From: Pluralibacter gergoviae ATCC 33028 = NBRC 105706
Lineage (GTDB): Bacteria; Pseudomonadota; Gammaproteobacteria; Enterobacterales; Enterobacteriaceae
NCBI RefSeq assembly: GCF_001598855.1
Contig: NZ_BCZS01000017.1
Span: 49,334-113,333, forward strand
Direction: 5' to 3'
DNA length: 64,000 nucleotides
Of the stretch, positions 39,778 to 48,307 are shown in pieces (position 1 is the stretch's first letter; each line of letters starts with the position of its first letter). Under the pieces are notes generated by a model that was given only the letters and a program-made list of their open reading frames with translations, was not told where the DNA came from and searched no databases. The translations under genes were made by a program, and so were the position numbers.

Positions 39778-41244
39778 ATGCTACGCATCGCCAAAGAAGC
39801 CCTGACGTTTGACGACGTCCTCCTCGTTCCCGCTCACTCCACCGTTTTGCCGAATACGGCTGACCTCAGCACGCAGCTGACCAAAACCATTCGCCTGAAT
39901 ATTCCGATGCTCTCCGCAGCAATGGATACCGTGACGGAAGCGCGCCTGGCCATTGCCCTGGCTCAGGAAGGCGGTATCGGCTTTATCCACAAAAATATGT
40001 CTATCGAACGCCAGGCCGAAGAAGTGCAGCGCGTGAAGAAGTACGAATCCGGCATTGTCACTGCGCCGCAGACCGTGCTGCCGACCACCACGCTGCATGA
40101 AGTGAAGGCCCTGACCGAGCGTAACGGCTTCGCCGGCTACCCGGTGGTCACCGAAGAGAACGAACTGGTGGGCATTATCACCGGCCGCGACGTGCGCTTT
40201 GTCACCGACCTGAACCAGCCGGTCAGCGTCTATATGACGCCGAAAGAGCGCCTGGTGACTGTACGCGAAGGCGAAGCCCGCGAAGCGGTGTTTGCCAAAA
40301 TGCATGAGAAGCGCGTTGAAAAAGCGCTGGTGGTTGACGATAGCTTCCACCTGCTGGGCATGATCACCGTGAAAGATTTCAAAAAAGCCGAGCGTAAGCC
40401 GAACGCCTGTAAAGACGAACACGGCCGCCTGCGCGTTGGCGCTGCGGTTGGCGCCGGCGCCGGTAACGAAGAGCGCATCGACGCGCTGGTTGCCGCCGGC
40501 GTTGACGTCCTGCTGATTGACTCCTCTCACGGCCACTCCGAAGGCGTGCTGCAGCGCATCCGCGAGACCCGCGCGAAATATCCCGATCTGCAGATTATCG
40601 GCGGTAACGTCGCGACGGCCGCAGGCGCCCGCGCGCTGGCCGACGCTGGCGTCAGCGCGGTGAAGGTCGGCATCGGCCCGGGTTCCATCTGCACCACCCG
40701 TATCGTCACCGGCGTGGGCGTACCGCAGATCACCGCCGTTTCTGACGCGGTTGAAGCGCTGGAAGGCACCGGCATTCCAGTTATCGCCGACGGCGGTATC
40801 CGCTTCTCCGGCGACATCGCTAAGGCGATTGCCGCCGGCGCTTCCGCCGTGATGGTAGGCTCGATGCTGGCCGGTACCGAAGAGTCCCCGGGCGAAATCG
40901 AACTCTACCAGGGCCGCTCTTACAAATCTTATCGCGGCATGGGCTCGCTGGGCGCGATGTCTAAAGGCTCCTCCGACCGCTACTTCCAGAGCGATAACGC
41001 CGCTGACAAGTTGGTGCCGGAAGGTATCGAAGGCCGCGTTGCCTATAAAGGCCGCCTGAAAGAGATTATCCACCAGCAGATGGGCGGCCTGCGCTCCTGT
41101 ATGGGCCTCACCGGCTGTGGTACTATCGACACGCTGCGTACCAAGGCGGAGTTCGTACGCATTAGCGGTGCGGGTATCCAGGAGAGCCACGTTCACGACG
41201 TGACCATCACCAAGGAATCCCCGAATTACCGTCTGGGCTCCTGA
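39778..41244 (+). CDS. guaB: IMP dehydrogenase
   Basis: A 488-residue enzyme oxidising IMP to XMP with NAD+, the first committed step to GMP. The TIM barrel carries the catalytic cysteine in [13 protein letters not shown] (about residue 305) and the flap RYFQSDN; a CBS-domain pair is inserted at about residues 90-205. ATG at 39778 matches E. coli [22 protein letters not shown]; the long upstream opening overlaps the promoter and is rejected. Confidence 0.98.
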   Translation: MLRIAKEALTFDDVLLVPAHSTVLPNTADLSTQLTKTIRLNIPMLSAAMDTVTEARLAIALAQEGGIGFIHKNMSIERQAEEVQRVKKYESGIVTAPQTVLPTTTLHEVKALTERNGFAGYPVVTEENELVGIITGRDVRFVTDLNQPVSVYMTPKERLVTVREGEAREAVFAKMHEKRVEKALVVDDSFHLLGMITVKDFKKAERKPNACKDEHGRLRVGAAVGAGAGNEERIDALVAAGVDVLLIDSSHGHSEGVLQRIRETRAKYPDLQIIGGNVATAAGARALADAGVSAVKVGIGPGSICTTRIVTGVGVPQITAVSDAVEALEGTGIPVIADGGIRFSGDIAKAIAAGASAVMVGSMLAGTEESPGEIELYQGRSYKSYRGMGSLGAMSKGSSDRYFQSDNAADKLVPEGIEGRVAYKGRLKEIIHQQMGGLRSCMGLTGCGTIDTLRTKAEFVRISGAGIQESHVHDVTITKESPNYRLGS

Positions 41245-41252
41245 TTATTACC

Positions 41253-41285
41253 GCGCCCGGCTTAAGCCGGGCGCTCTGTTTTTGT
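41253..41285 (+). terminator. Intercistronic hairpin between guaB and guaA
   Basis: Nine-bp perfect stem GCGCCCGGC/GCCGGGCGC with loop TTAA, followed by TCTGTTTTTG. It has the form of an intrinsic terminator inside the guaBA operon, so partial termination or reduced guaA expression is expected. Confidence 0.7.
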
Positions 41286-41310
41286 TTCACTTGCCTCGGA
41301 ATTATCGTCA

Positions 41311-42888
<1,578 letters not shown>

Positions 42889-42935
42889 TTTCGCGTCTGG
42901 CAACAGCCTGAGCGTTAACCCAGTAAAATAGTGCT

Positions 42936-42962
42936 AAGCCCGCGTAAATGCGGGCTTTTTTA
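42936..42962 (+). terminator. guaBA operon terminator
   Basis: Stem AAGCCCGC/GCGGGCTT with a six-base loop and a T6 run, 48 bases after guaA. Confidence 0.9.
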
Positions 42963-43005
42963 TTCAATGACTGTTTAAGTTTCACGAGTACCAGTCTTAT
43001 TTTAT

Positions 43006-43272
43006 CTATTCCGGCCGCATACTTTGCATGTCTGGCTGGTATTCTGGGCCGGCCAGGGCGTCATAAACGGGGCCGGGCAGACCCAGCTGATGGCGGGGGA
43101 AATCCTTTCGCAGGCCGGGCCCACCAGCGGCAGGAGATAGGACGACAGCTCCAGTCCTCGGGCTTTGGCTTCCTCGCTGTATTCAAATACAATTTGCGGG
43201 CGGCCGGTGAGGGCGGTCGCACAGCCAGCGCTCACCCCAGCCTTCGTAGAAGACGTTAACCGGTTCAGGCAT
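43006..43272 (-). pseudogene. HipA-like toxin kinase remnant (two frameshifts, truncated)
   Basis: Read on the minus strand, three successive frames make one HipA N-terminal domain. Frame 1 from ATG 43272 gives MPEPVNVFYEGWGERWL. After a shift the second frame gives LTGRPQIVFEYSEEAKARGL and LELSSYLLPL. After another shift the third gives LRKDFPRHQLGLPGPVYDAL before unrelated sequence and a stop at 43006. The kinase core (about 300 further residues) is absent. Intact HipA proteins phosphorylate a target such as a tRNA synthetase. The ATG overlaps the stop of the XRE gene by 8 bases, the normal hipBA arrangement, so this is a decayed toxin-antitoxin pair. Confidence 0.85.
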
Positions 43273-43582
43273 TGCGGCTTTTCCTCTTAATACGCTGACG
43301 TTGGCTGCTCTCTTCGTAGCGGCGAATATCGTCAATGCTCTCAAGTTTCGGCATAAACAGCGCCTCGAGTTCGCCGGCGCGGCCGAGCACCATGGCCACG
43401 CGCACCAGGTTTTCGAAGCCAACATTGCGTCCGGACTCCAGGTTTGAGACGGTATTAGTACCGATACCGGCGCGGGCGGCGACGTCGGCCTGGGTCATCT
43501 GCTGCGCAAGGCGCTCCGTGCGCAGGCGTTCGCAGAGTCGTTTTACGATCTCGCCGGGTTTGCTGAGGCTTAGGTCCAGCAT
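43265..43582 (-). CDS. HipB-like XRE-family antitoxin/regulator, orphaned
   Basis: A 105-residue protein with a Cro/C1 helix-turn-helix: TQADVAARAGIGTNTVSNLE at about residues 30-50, followed by a basic tail RQRIKRKSRNA. The ATG at 43582 gives MLDLSLSKPGEIVKRL; the frame is open further upstream but without support. It overlaps the hipA remnant by 8 bases. As hipB homologues repress their own promoter, it may still bind DNA in the AT-rich region upstream. It is the only intact part of the old toxin-antitoxin module. Confidence 0.82.
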   Translation of the reverse strand: MLDLSLSKPGEIVKRLCERLRTERLAQQMTQADVAARAGIGTNTVSNLESGRNVGFENLVRVAMVLGRAGELEALFMPKLESIDDIRRYEESSQRQRIKRKSRNA

Positions 43583-44186
43583 AGATAAGTGTACTGCCGT
43601 GCTGAAAACGGATGATGCATAAAGGTATAGCGTTAACCAAACCACCCTCAAGGCATATAAATCCAAAATAACGAGTTTTATGTCCATTAAATCAGGTTAA
43701 GCCACCATATATGGGATTTATGATGGACTGCCTGAACTTCGGAGCACTACGCTACGCGTCTCCAGCGTTCGATGGCAATCCTCGCCTCAGCGTTCAACCG
43801 GTCGCATTCTCAGGCTCTGTTCTGCTTACCAGATACATATATCATTTAAAATTATAAGTCTCATAATTAGTTCCCTTTTGAGTTATTTATATGTCGGATT
43901 AAATTGTCTGAAAATACTGCCTTCAGTCTGTTTAAATAAAGTAAAAATACAGGTTTTTTGCGCTGCGGATAACCGAATTTTCAGCCGTGGATAAAGTGGC
44001 GCCATAGCGCTGAAACAGGCATCATACTCGCCAATATCTTATTGAAATAAAATGTTACATTTGTACTAACTATGACTAAATGCCGCCCCTGGATTGAACG
44101 CAGAGTAAACCCCGGTAAACTTAATCATGTGGTTAATACCACAAAGGTAGTATTCATCAATATCGTATCTACGACAGGAGTTGAAT
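43583..44186. promoter_or_regulatory. AT-rich control region between hipB remnant and the peptide operon
   Basis: About 600 bases without a convincing gene on either strand. A GC-richer island at roughly 43731-43830 separates two AT-rich stretches. It must contain the hipB promoter (leftward) and the promoter of the glycine-zipper peptide operon (rightward). The palindrome TGTGGTTAATACCACA at 44128-44143 lies 43 bases before the first peptide start, where an operator or activator site would be expected. The low GC compared with flanking housekeeping genes suggests acquired DNA. Confidence 0.6.
44128..44143. promoter_or_regulatory. Candidate operator palindrome upstream of the peptide operon
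   Basis: Six-bp perfect arms TGTGGT/ACCACA around TAAT. Position immediately upstream of the first peptide gene suggests a binding site for a dimeric regulator, possibly the convergent winged-helix protein encoded at 48304-49167. The link is inference only. Confidence 0.4.
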
Positions 44187-44423
44187 ATGCGTGAACTTAA
44201 CAACAGTGAATTAAACGAAGTGTCCGGCGCCGGTTTTATTGCCGATGCGGGGACTGCGCTGGGCCGCGGTATCGGTGCTATCATCGAAGCTGCCGGCGGT
44301 AAGGGCGGTATGGAGGCCGGCACTTCTCTGGGCACCGGCATTGGCCAGGTTGTTGAGGCCGGTCTGGGGGTTCTCTCTTCCATCGTTGGCGGCCTGTTTG
44401 GCAGTATTTTTGGCAGGAAATAA
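44187..44423 (+). CDS. Glycine-zipper peptide 1 with double-glycine-type leader (bacteriocin/microcin precursor candidate)
   Basis: A 78-residue precursor. Residues 1-15, MRELNNSELNEVSGA, form a leader ending in the GA processing site used by class II microcins, followed by a 63-residue hydrophobic mature peptide. Glycines recur every fourth residue: 22-26-30, 37-41-45-49-53 and 68-72-76, giving three glycine zippers; the tail is GGLFGSIFGRK. There is no cysteine and no lipobox. An ATG with CAGGAG six bases upstream sets the start. It is the first gene of a putative operon with a second like peptide, a CvaA-type adaptor and a C39-peptidase ABC exporter that would cleave the leader and secrete it. 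Antibacterial activity is inferred; Caulobacter CdzC/CdzD are the nearest known type. Confidence 0.88.
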   Translation: MRELNNSELNEVSGAGFIADAGTALGRGIGAIIEAAGGKGGMEAGTSLGTGIGQVVEAGLGVLSSIVGGLFGSIFGRK

Positions 44424-44452
44424 TCGCTAATTTACAGGTTGATTTATTTGAC

Positions 44453-44481
44453 ATAGCCATAAGCAAAGCGCTTATGGCTAT
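44453..44481 (+). terminator. Stem-loop between the two peptide genes
   Basis: Perfect 12-bp inverted repeat ATAGCCATAAGC/GCTTATGGCTAT with a five-base loop, ending seven bases before the AAGGAG of peptide 2 and followed by TTTCT. It could attenuate transcription, stabilise the upstream peptide-1 message, or influence access to the peptide-2 ribosome site. Its perfect pairing in a short gap makes chance unlikely. Confidence 0.7.
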
Positions 44482-44500
44482 TTCTGAAAGGAGTGAGGTT

Positions 44501-44773
44501 ATGCGTGAATTAACTTTGGCTGAAGTGAAGTTGGTAAGCGGTGCGGGCGTTATTCAGGATACGCTGAACTCAGCGGGTAAAGCCATTGGTGGCACCGTGG
44601 GCGGTATTCTTGGATTAACATTGGGTTCTGTCGTTGGGTCGGTTATTCCTGTCCTGGGAACGACCATTGTCGGTAATATTGCTTCCGGTATCGGTAATGC
44701 CATTGGCGGTCTTCTGGGTTCCGGCATCGGTAATGCCGTTGGCGGACTGTTTGAGCGCATATTTAAAAATTGA
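44501..44773 (+). CDS. Glycine-zipper peptide 2 with double-glycine-type leader (bacteriocin/microcin precursor candidate)
   Basis: A 90-residue precursor: leader MRELTLAEVKLVSGA (15 residues, same pattern as peptide 1), then a 75-residue mature peptide. Glycines fall at 26-30-34-38-42-46 and 65-69-73-77-81, two uninterrupted zippers divided by a Pro50 break. Residues 62-73 and 74-85 are a tandem repeat (SGIGNAIGGLLG, SGIGNAVGGLFE). The C-terminus GGLFERIFKN parallels GGLFGSIFGRK of peptide 1, so the two probably share ancestry and act together. ATG at 44501 follows AAGGAGTGAGG; nine upstream codons in frame overlap the stem-loop and are not used. Confidence 0.88.
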   Translation: MRELTLAEVKLVSGAGVIQDTLNSAGKAIGGTVGGILGLTLGSVVGSVIPVLGTTIVGNIASGIGNAIGGLLGSGIGNAVGGLFERIFKN

Positions 44774-44829
44774 TGCTGTCGTTTGATTTTTTGCCAGGGA
44801 TTTTTTATCAGATATTTCTTCTATTTTAA
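44773..44829 (+). CDS. Possible 18-residue hydrophobic micro-ORF coupled to peptide 2
   Basis: The stop of peptide 2 overlaps an ATG (TGATG). The frame from it reads MLSFDFLPGIFYQIFLLF and stops. The peptide is almost wholly hydrophobic, as a minimal membrane peptide would be. Coupling geometry is the only support; it may be fortuitous. Confidence 0.25.
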   Translation: MLSFDFLPGIFYQIFLLF

Positions 44830-44907
44830 CGCTGCTTAGCGGGGTGCGCCGCACCTGCATTTTAACAACGACGCCCTTTTCATCTCACGCAAAATGGTCT
44901 GAAGAGT

Positions 44908-46191
44908 ATGGATGAACGCAATTTGTTTCGTCAGGAAGCGATCGATCATTTAAAAACGCGCTGGCTCGGGCAGGCGCTGTTAGTCGGCCGCTACCCGCTC
45001 TGGGCGATCGTCAGCGCCACGGCGTTTTTTATCGCTGTACTGCTGACGGTGATCGTGTTCTGCGACTATACGCGCAGGATTAGCGTTTTTGGCGAGGTGA
45101 CCTCCCTGCCGCGGGCGGTCAATATCTTCTCGCCGGGGCAGGGATTTATCAGCCGCGCCTGGAAACAGGCCGGCGACAGCGTTAAAAAAGGCGATGTGCT
45201 TTACCAGATTGATGTCAGCCGTCTGACCCGTTCGGGCAACGTCAGCGAAAATATGATTCAGGCAACCCGCGAGCAGACGCTGATTATCGAAGGGATCATC
45301 AATAAGCTGGAGCATAACAAAGCGACGGCGCTGGCGCAGATGCAGGAGCAACTGGCGCAGTACCAGAGCGCTTACCAGCAGTCGAAGGTATCGGTCGACG
45401 GCGCCCGCCGGGGCATGGAGGAGATGCTCGCCACCGTGCGGGAGTACGGCGACTACAAAAAGCGCGGGCTTATCAACAACGATCAGCTCACCAATCAGCG
45501 CTATCTCTACTACCAGCAGCAGAGCGTCTATCAGAATCTCAACGCCCAGCTGATCCAGCAGGGGCTGCAGATAACCACTCTCAAGGGCGATATCATCACC
45601 CGCGCGGCGGACTTTGATAATCAGATCTCGACCCACCGCTACGAGCTGAGCGACCTGCAGCGGCGGCTGGCGGAGATGGACGCCGCCGGCGCGCTGCTGA
45701 TAAGCGCCCCGGCGGACGGCAGCGTCGAGTCGATGAGCGTCACCCAGGGGCAGATGGTTAACTCCGGCGACAGCCTGGCGCAAATTGTGCCGGCAGAGAG
45801 CCGGGGCTATTTTCTGATCCTCTGGTTGCCTAACAGCAGCATTCCCTACGTTAAGCCCGGCGATACGATTAACATTCGCTACGACGCTTACCCCTACGAA
45901 AAATTCGGCCAGTTTGCCGGCAAAATCGTGTCGGTTTCCAGCGTGCCGGTTTCGCCCCAGGAGCTGAGCTCCTACAGCAATTCGCCAAAGGTACAGCAGA
46001 GCGGCACCGCCGAGCCTTTCTACAAGGCAATTATCAATATCCGCCAGGACCCGCGCGGCGCAGCGCTTGCGCTTACCACCGGCATGAAGGCGCAGGCCAC
46101 GGTCTTTATGGAAAAGCGTCCGCTCTATCAGTGGATGCTGTCGCCGTTTTATGACATCTACAACAGCCTGACGGGGCCGATACATGACTAA
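44908..46191 (+). CDS. HlyD-family membrane fusion protein of the peptide exporter (CvaA-like)
   Basis: A 427-residue periplasmic adaptor. A short cytoplasmic N-terminus precedes one transmembrane helix (about residues 31-52), a split lipoyl/barrel-sandwich domain (IFSPGQGFISRAWKQAGDSVKKGDVLYQID and ISAPADGSVESMSVTQGQMV), a long alpha-helical coiled coil between them (about 110-265), and a beta-barrel domain (ILWLPNSSIPYVKPGDTINI). It would bridge the inner-membrane ABC exporter and chromosomally encoded TolC. It follows peptide 2 by 134 bases and overlaps the exporter gene by 8 bases, so the two are translationally coupled. Similar in size and plan to CvaA of the colicin V system. Confidence 0.9.
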   Translation: MDERNLFRQEAIDHLKTRWLGQALLVGRYPLWAIVSATAFFIAVLLTVIVFCDYTRRISVFGEVTSLPRAVNIFSPGQGFISRAWKQAGDSVKKGDVLYQIDVSRLTRSGNVSENMIQATREQTLIIEGIINKLEHNKATALAQMQEQLAQYQSAYQQSKVSVDGARRGMEEMLATVREYGDYKKRGLINNDQLTNQRYLYYQQQSVYQNLNAQLIQQGLQITTLKGDIITRAADFDNQISTHRYELSDLQRRLAEMDAAGALLISAPADGSVESMSVTQGQMVNSGDSLAQIVPAESRGYFLILWLPNSSIPYVKPGDTINIRYDAYPYEKFGQFAGKIVSVSSVPVSPQELSSYSNSPKVQQSGTAEPFYKAIINIRQDPRGAALALTTGMKAQATVFMEKRPLYQWMLSPFYDIYNSLTGPIHD

Positions 46192-48307
46192 TTCCCTGCA
46201 CAACTACCTCCGCGATCGCCTCCACTTTGGCTTTATCCGCAGGGTACCGCAGATCCTGCAAACCGAGAGCGCAGAGTGCGGCCTGGCGTGCCTGGCGATG
46301 ATCTGCCGCTACTACGGCATGGACGTGGACCTGTTCAGTCTTCGCCACCGCTTCGGCATCTCTTCCCACGGCGCAACCCTCGGGCTGCTGGTAGACGTGG
46401 CGGAAAAGGTCAACCTGAAAACCCGGCCGCTGTCGCTCGATCTCAACGAGGTCCGTCAGCTGAAAACGCCCTGCATACTGCACTGGGACATGTGCCACTT
46501 CGTGGTGCTTATCTCGGCGAGCCGGGGCCGCTGCGTGATCCACGATCCGGCCTTTGGTCGCCGGGTTATCGGCATTGCCGAGCTGTCGCGCCACTTTACC
46601 GGCGTGGCGCTGGAGCTGTGGCCGGATAAAGGCTTCGCGCAGGAAACGTCGCGCAGCAAAATGCGCCTGCGCCAGATGATGAAAAATATCCACGGCCTGG
46701 GCGGCTTTCTTGGCAAAATTCTCTGCTTCAGCCTGCTGATCGAGGCCATCAATCTGCTGATCCCGGTAGGGACGCAGCTGGTGATGGACCACGCGATCGT
46801 CGCTAAGGATCGTGACCTGCTGTCGCTTATCTGCATCGGTCTGTTCTGCTTTATTCTCTGCCGGACCTTTATCGGCACTCTGCGGGCCTGGGCATCGCTG
46901 GTGATGAGCTCGCTGATTGACGTGCAGTGGAAGACCGGCATCTTTGACCATCTGCTCAGGCTACCGCTGGACTACTTTGAGAAGCGGCGGCTGGGGGACA
47001 TTCAGTCGCGGCTCGGCTCGCTCGACGTCATCCGCAGCACGCTTACCGAAAGCCTGGTGACCTTTATCATCGATGCTATTGTGGCGATCGGGGTCTTTAT
47101 CATGATGCTGCTGTACGGCGGCTGGCTGGTGGCGGTGGTCTGCGCCTTCACGCTCCTCTACGCCCTGCTGCGGGTGACGACCTACGGCCGCTACCGCCAG
47201 GCCTCTGAGGAGCACATCGTCAAGCAGGCGCGGGCCAGCTCGCACTTTATGGAGACGCTGTACGGCGTCGGCACCCTGAAGGCGCTGGGCATCACCGGCC
47301 TGCGCGCCAAGTTCTGGCTCAATCTCAATATTGATACCGCTAACGCCCGCATTCGCACCACGAAGCTCGATATGCTGTTCGGCGGCCTCGCCAACTTTAT
47401 TGCCGCCGTCGACCAGATAGTCATTCTCTGGCTCGGTGCCTCGATGGTGATCGACGGCGGCATGACGCTGGGCATGTTCGTCGCCTTCAACGCCTACCGC
47501 AGCCAGTTCTCTGACCGCACCGCCAGTCTGATTAATATCCTGCTGCAGATGCGCCTGCTGTCGCTGCACAACGAGCGCGTGGCCGATATTGTGCTGTCGG
47601 AGCCGGAGCGCGAGGCGCCCGAGCGCAGCGTGGGCGACGCCGGAACCGCCGCCGATTTCAGGACCCGGGGCATTGCGTTTCAGTATGACCGCCTGTCGCG
47701 GCCGCTGTTTAGTGAGCTCAGCATCAGCGTTGCGCCCGGCGAGAGCGTGGCCATCGTGGGGCCGTCCGGCATTGGCAAAACGACGCTGATGAAGGTCATG
47801 TGCGGCCTGCTTCAGCCGACAGAAGGCAGCGTCTGCGTCAACGGCGTCGACATCAGCTGCCTGGGCCTGAACAACTACCGCCGCAGCATTGCCTGCGTGC
47901 TGCAGGACGACAAGCTGTTTGCCGGCTCGATCGCCGAGAACATCTGCAGTTTTGAGGAGAACAGGGACTACGAGCGCATCGCCGACTGCGCGCGGCGCTG
48001 CAATATTCACGACGAGATTGTCCGCATGCCAATGGGCTACGAGACGCTGATCGGCGAACTGGGAGGCAATCTTTCCGGCGGCCAGAAGCAGCGCCTGCTG
48101 ATCGCCCGGGCGCTGTATCGCCAGCCCTCGCTGCTGTTTCTTGATGAGGCGACGAGCCATCTCGATCTGGAAAATGAAGCGGCGATTAACCGGGCCATTC
48201 GCGAGCTTAAGATAACCCGCATCTTTATCGCCCACCGGCCGTCGACCATCGCCAGCGCCGACCGCGTCATTAATCTGGCGGAGGGCACGGCGGGGGAGGG
48301 CGGCTAA
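46184..48307 (+). CDS. Peptidase-containing ABC exporter for double-glycine peptides (CvaB-like)
   Basis: A 707-residue PCAT. The N-terminal C39 peptidase has QTESAECGLACLAMI with Cys32, then His105 (HWDMCHF) and Asp121 (HDPAFG), the same positions as the CvaB catalytic residues. The membrane domain spans about 160-440. The ATPase domain has Walker A GPSGIGKTT (526-534, Lys532), signature LSGGQ (630-634) and Walker B LLFLDE (650-655). It would cut the GA leaders of the two upstream peptides and export them with the adaptor and TolC. Its last four bases overlap the convergent regulator gene. Confidence 0.94.
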   Translation: MTNSLHNYLRDRLHFGFIRRVPQILQTESAECGLACLAMICRYYGMDVDLFSLRHRFGISSHGATLGLLVDVAEKVNLKTRPLSLDLNEVRQLKTPCILHWDMCHFVVLISASRGRCVIHDPAFGRRVIGIAELSRHFTGVALELWPDKGFAQETSRSKMRLRQMMKNIHGLGGFLGKILCFSLLIEAINLLIPVGTQLVMDHAIVAKDRDLLSLICIGLFCFILCRTFIGTLRAWASLVMSSLIDVQWKTGIFDHLLRLPLDYFEKRRLGDIQSRLGSLDVIRSTLTESLVTFIIDAIVAIGVFIMMLLYGGWLVAVVCAFTLLYALLRVTTYGRYRQASEEHIVKQARASSHFMETLYGVGTLKALGITGLRAKFWLNLNIDTANARIRTTKLDMLFGGLANFIAAVDQIVILWLGASMVIDGGMTLGMFVAFNAYRSQFSDRTASLINILLQMRLLSLHNERVADIVLSEPEREAPERSVGDAGTAADFRTRGIAFQYDRLSRPLFSELSISVAPGESVAIVGPSGIGKTTLMKVMCGLLQPTEGSVCVNGVDISCLGLNNYRRSIACVLQDDKLFAGSIAENICSFEENRDYERIADCARRCNIHDEIVRMPMGYETLIGELGGNLSGGQKQRLLIARALYRQPSLLFLDEATSHLDLENEAAINRAIRELKITRIFIAHRPSTIASADRVINLAEGTAGEGG

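Noticed and set aside
44066..44383. A 105-codon minus-strand frame opposite peptide 1 as a possible immunity gene.
   Set aside because: It is antisense to the conserved-looking precursor, Pro/Ala-rich, has no membrane segment and no convincing ribosome site.
44187..44773. The two glycine-rich peptides as SlyB/OsmB-type glycine-zipper lipoproteins.
   Set aside because: They have neither a Sec signal peptide nor a lipobox cysteine; instead they carry MREL...VSGA leaders and sit beside a C39-peptidase exporter.
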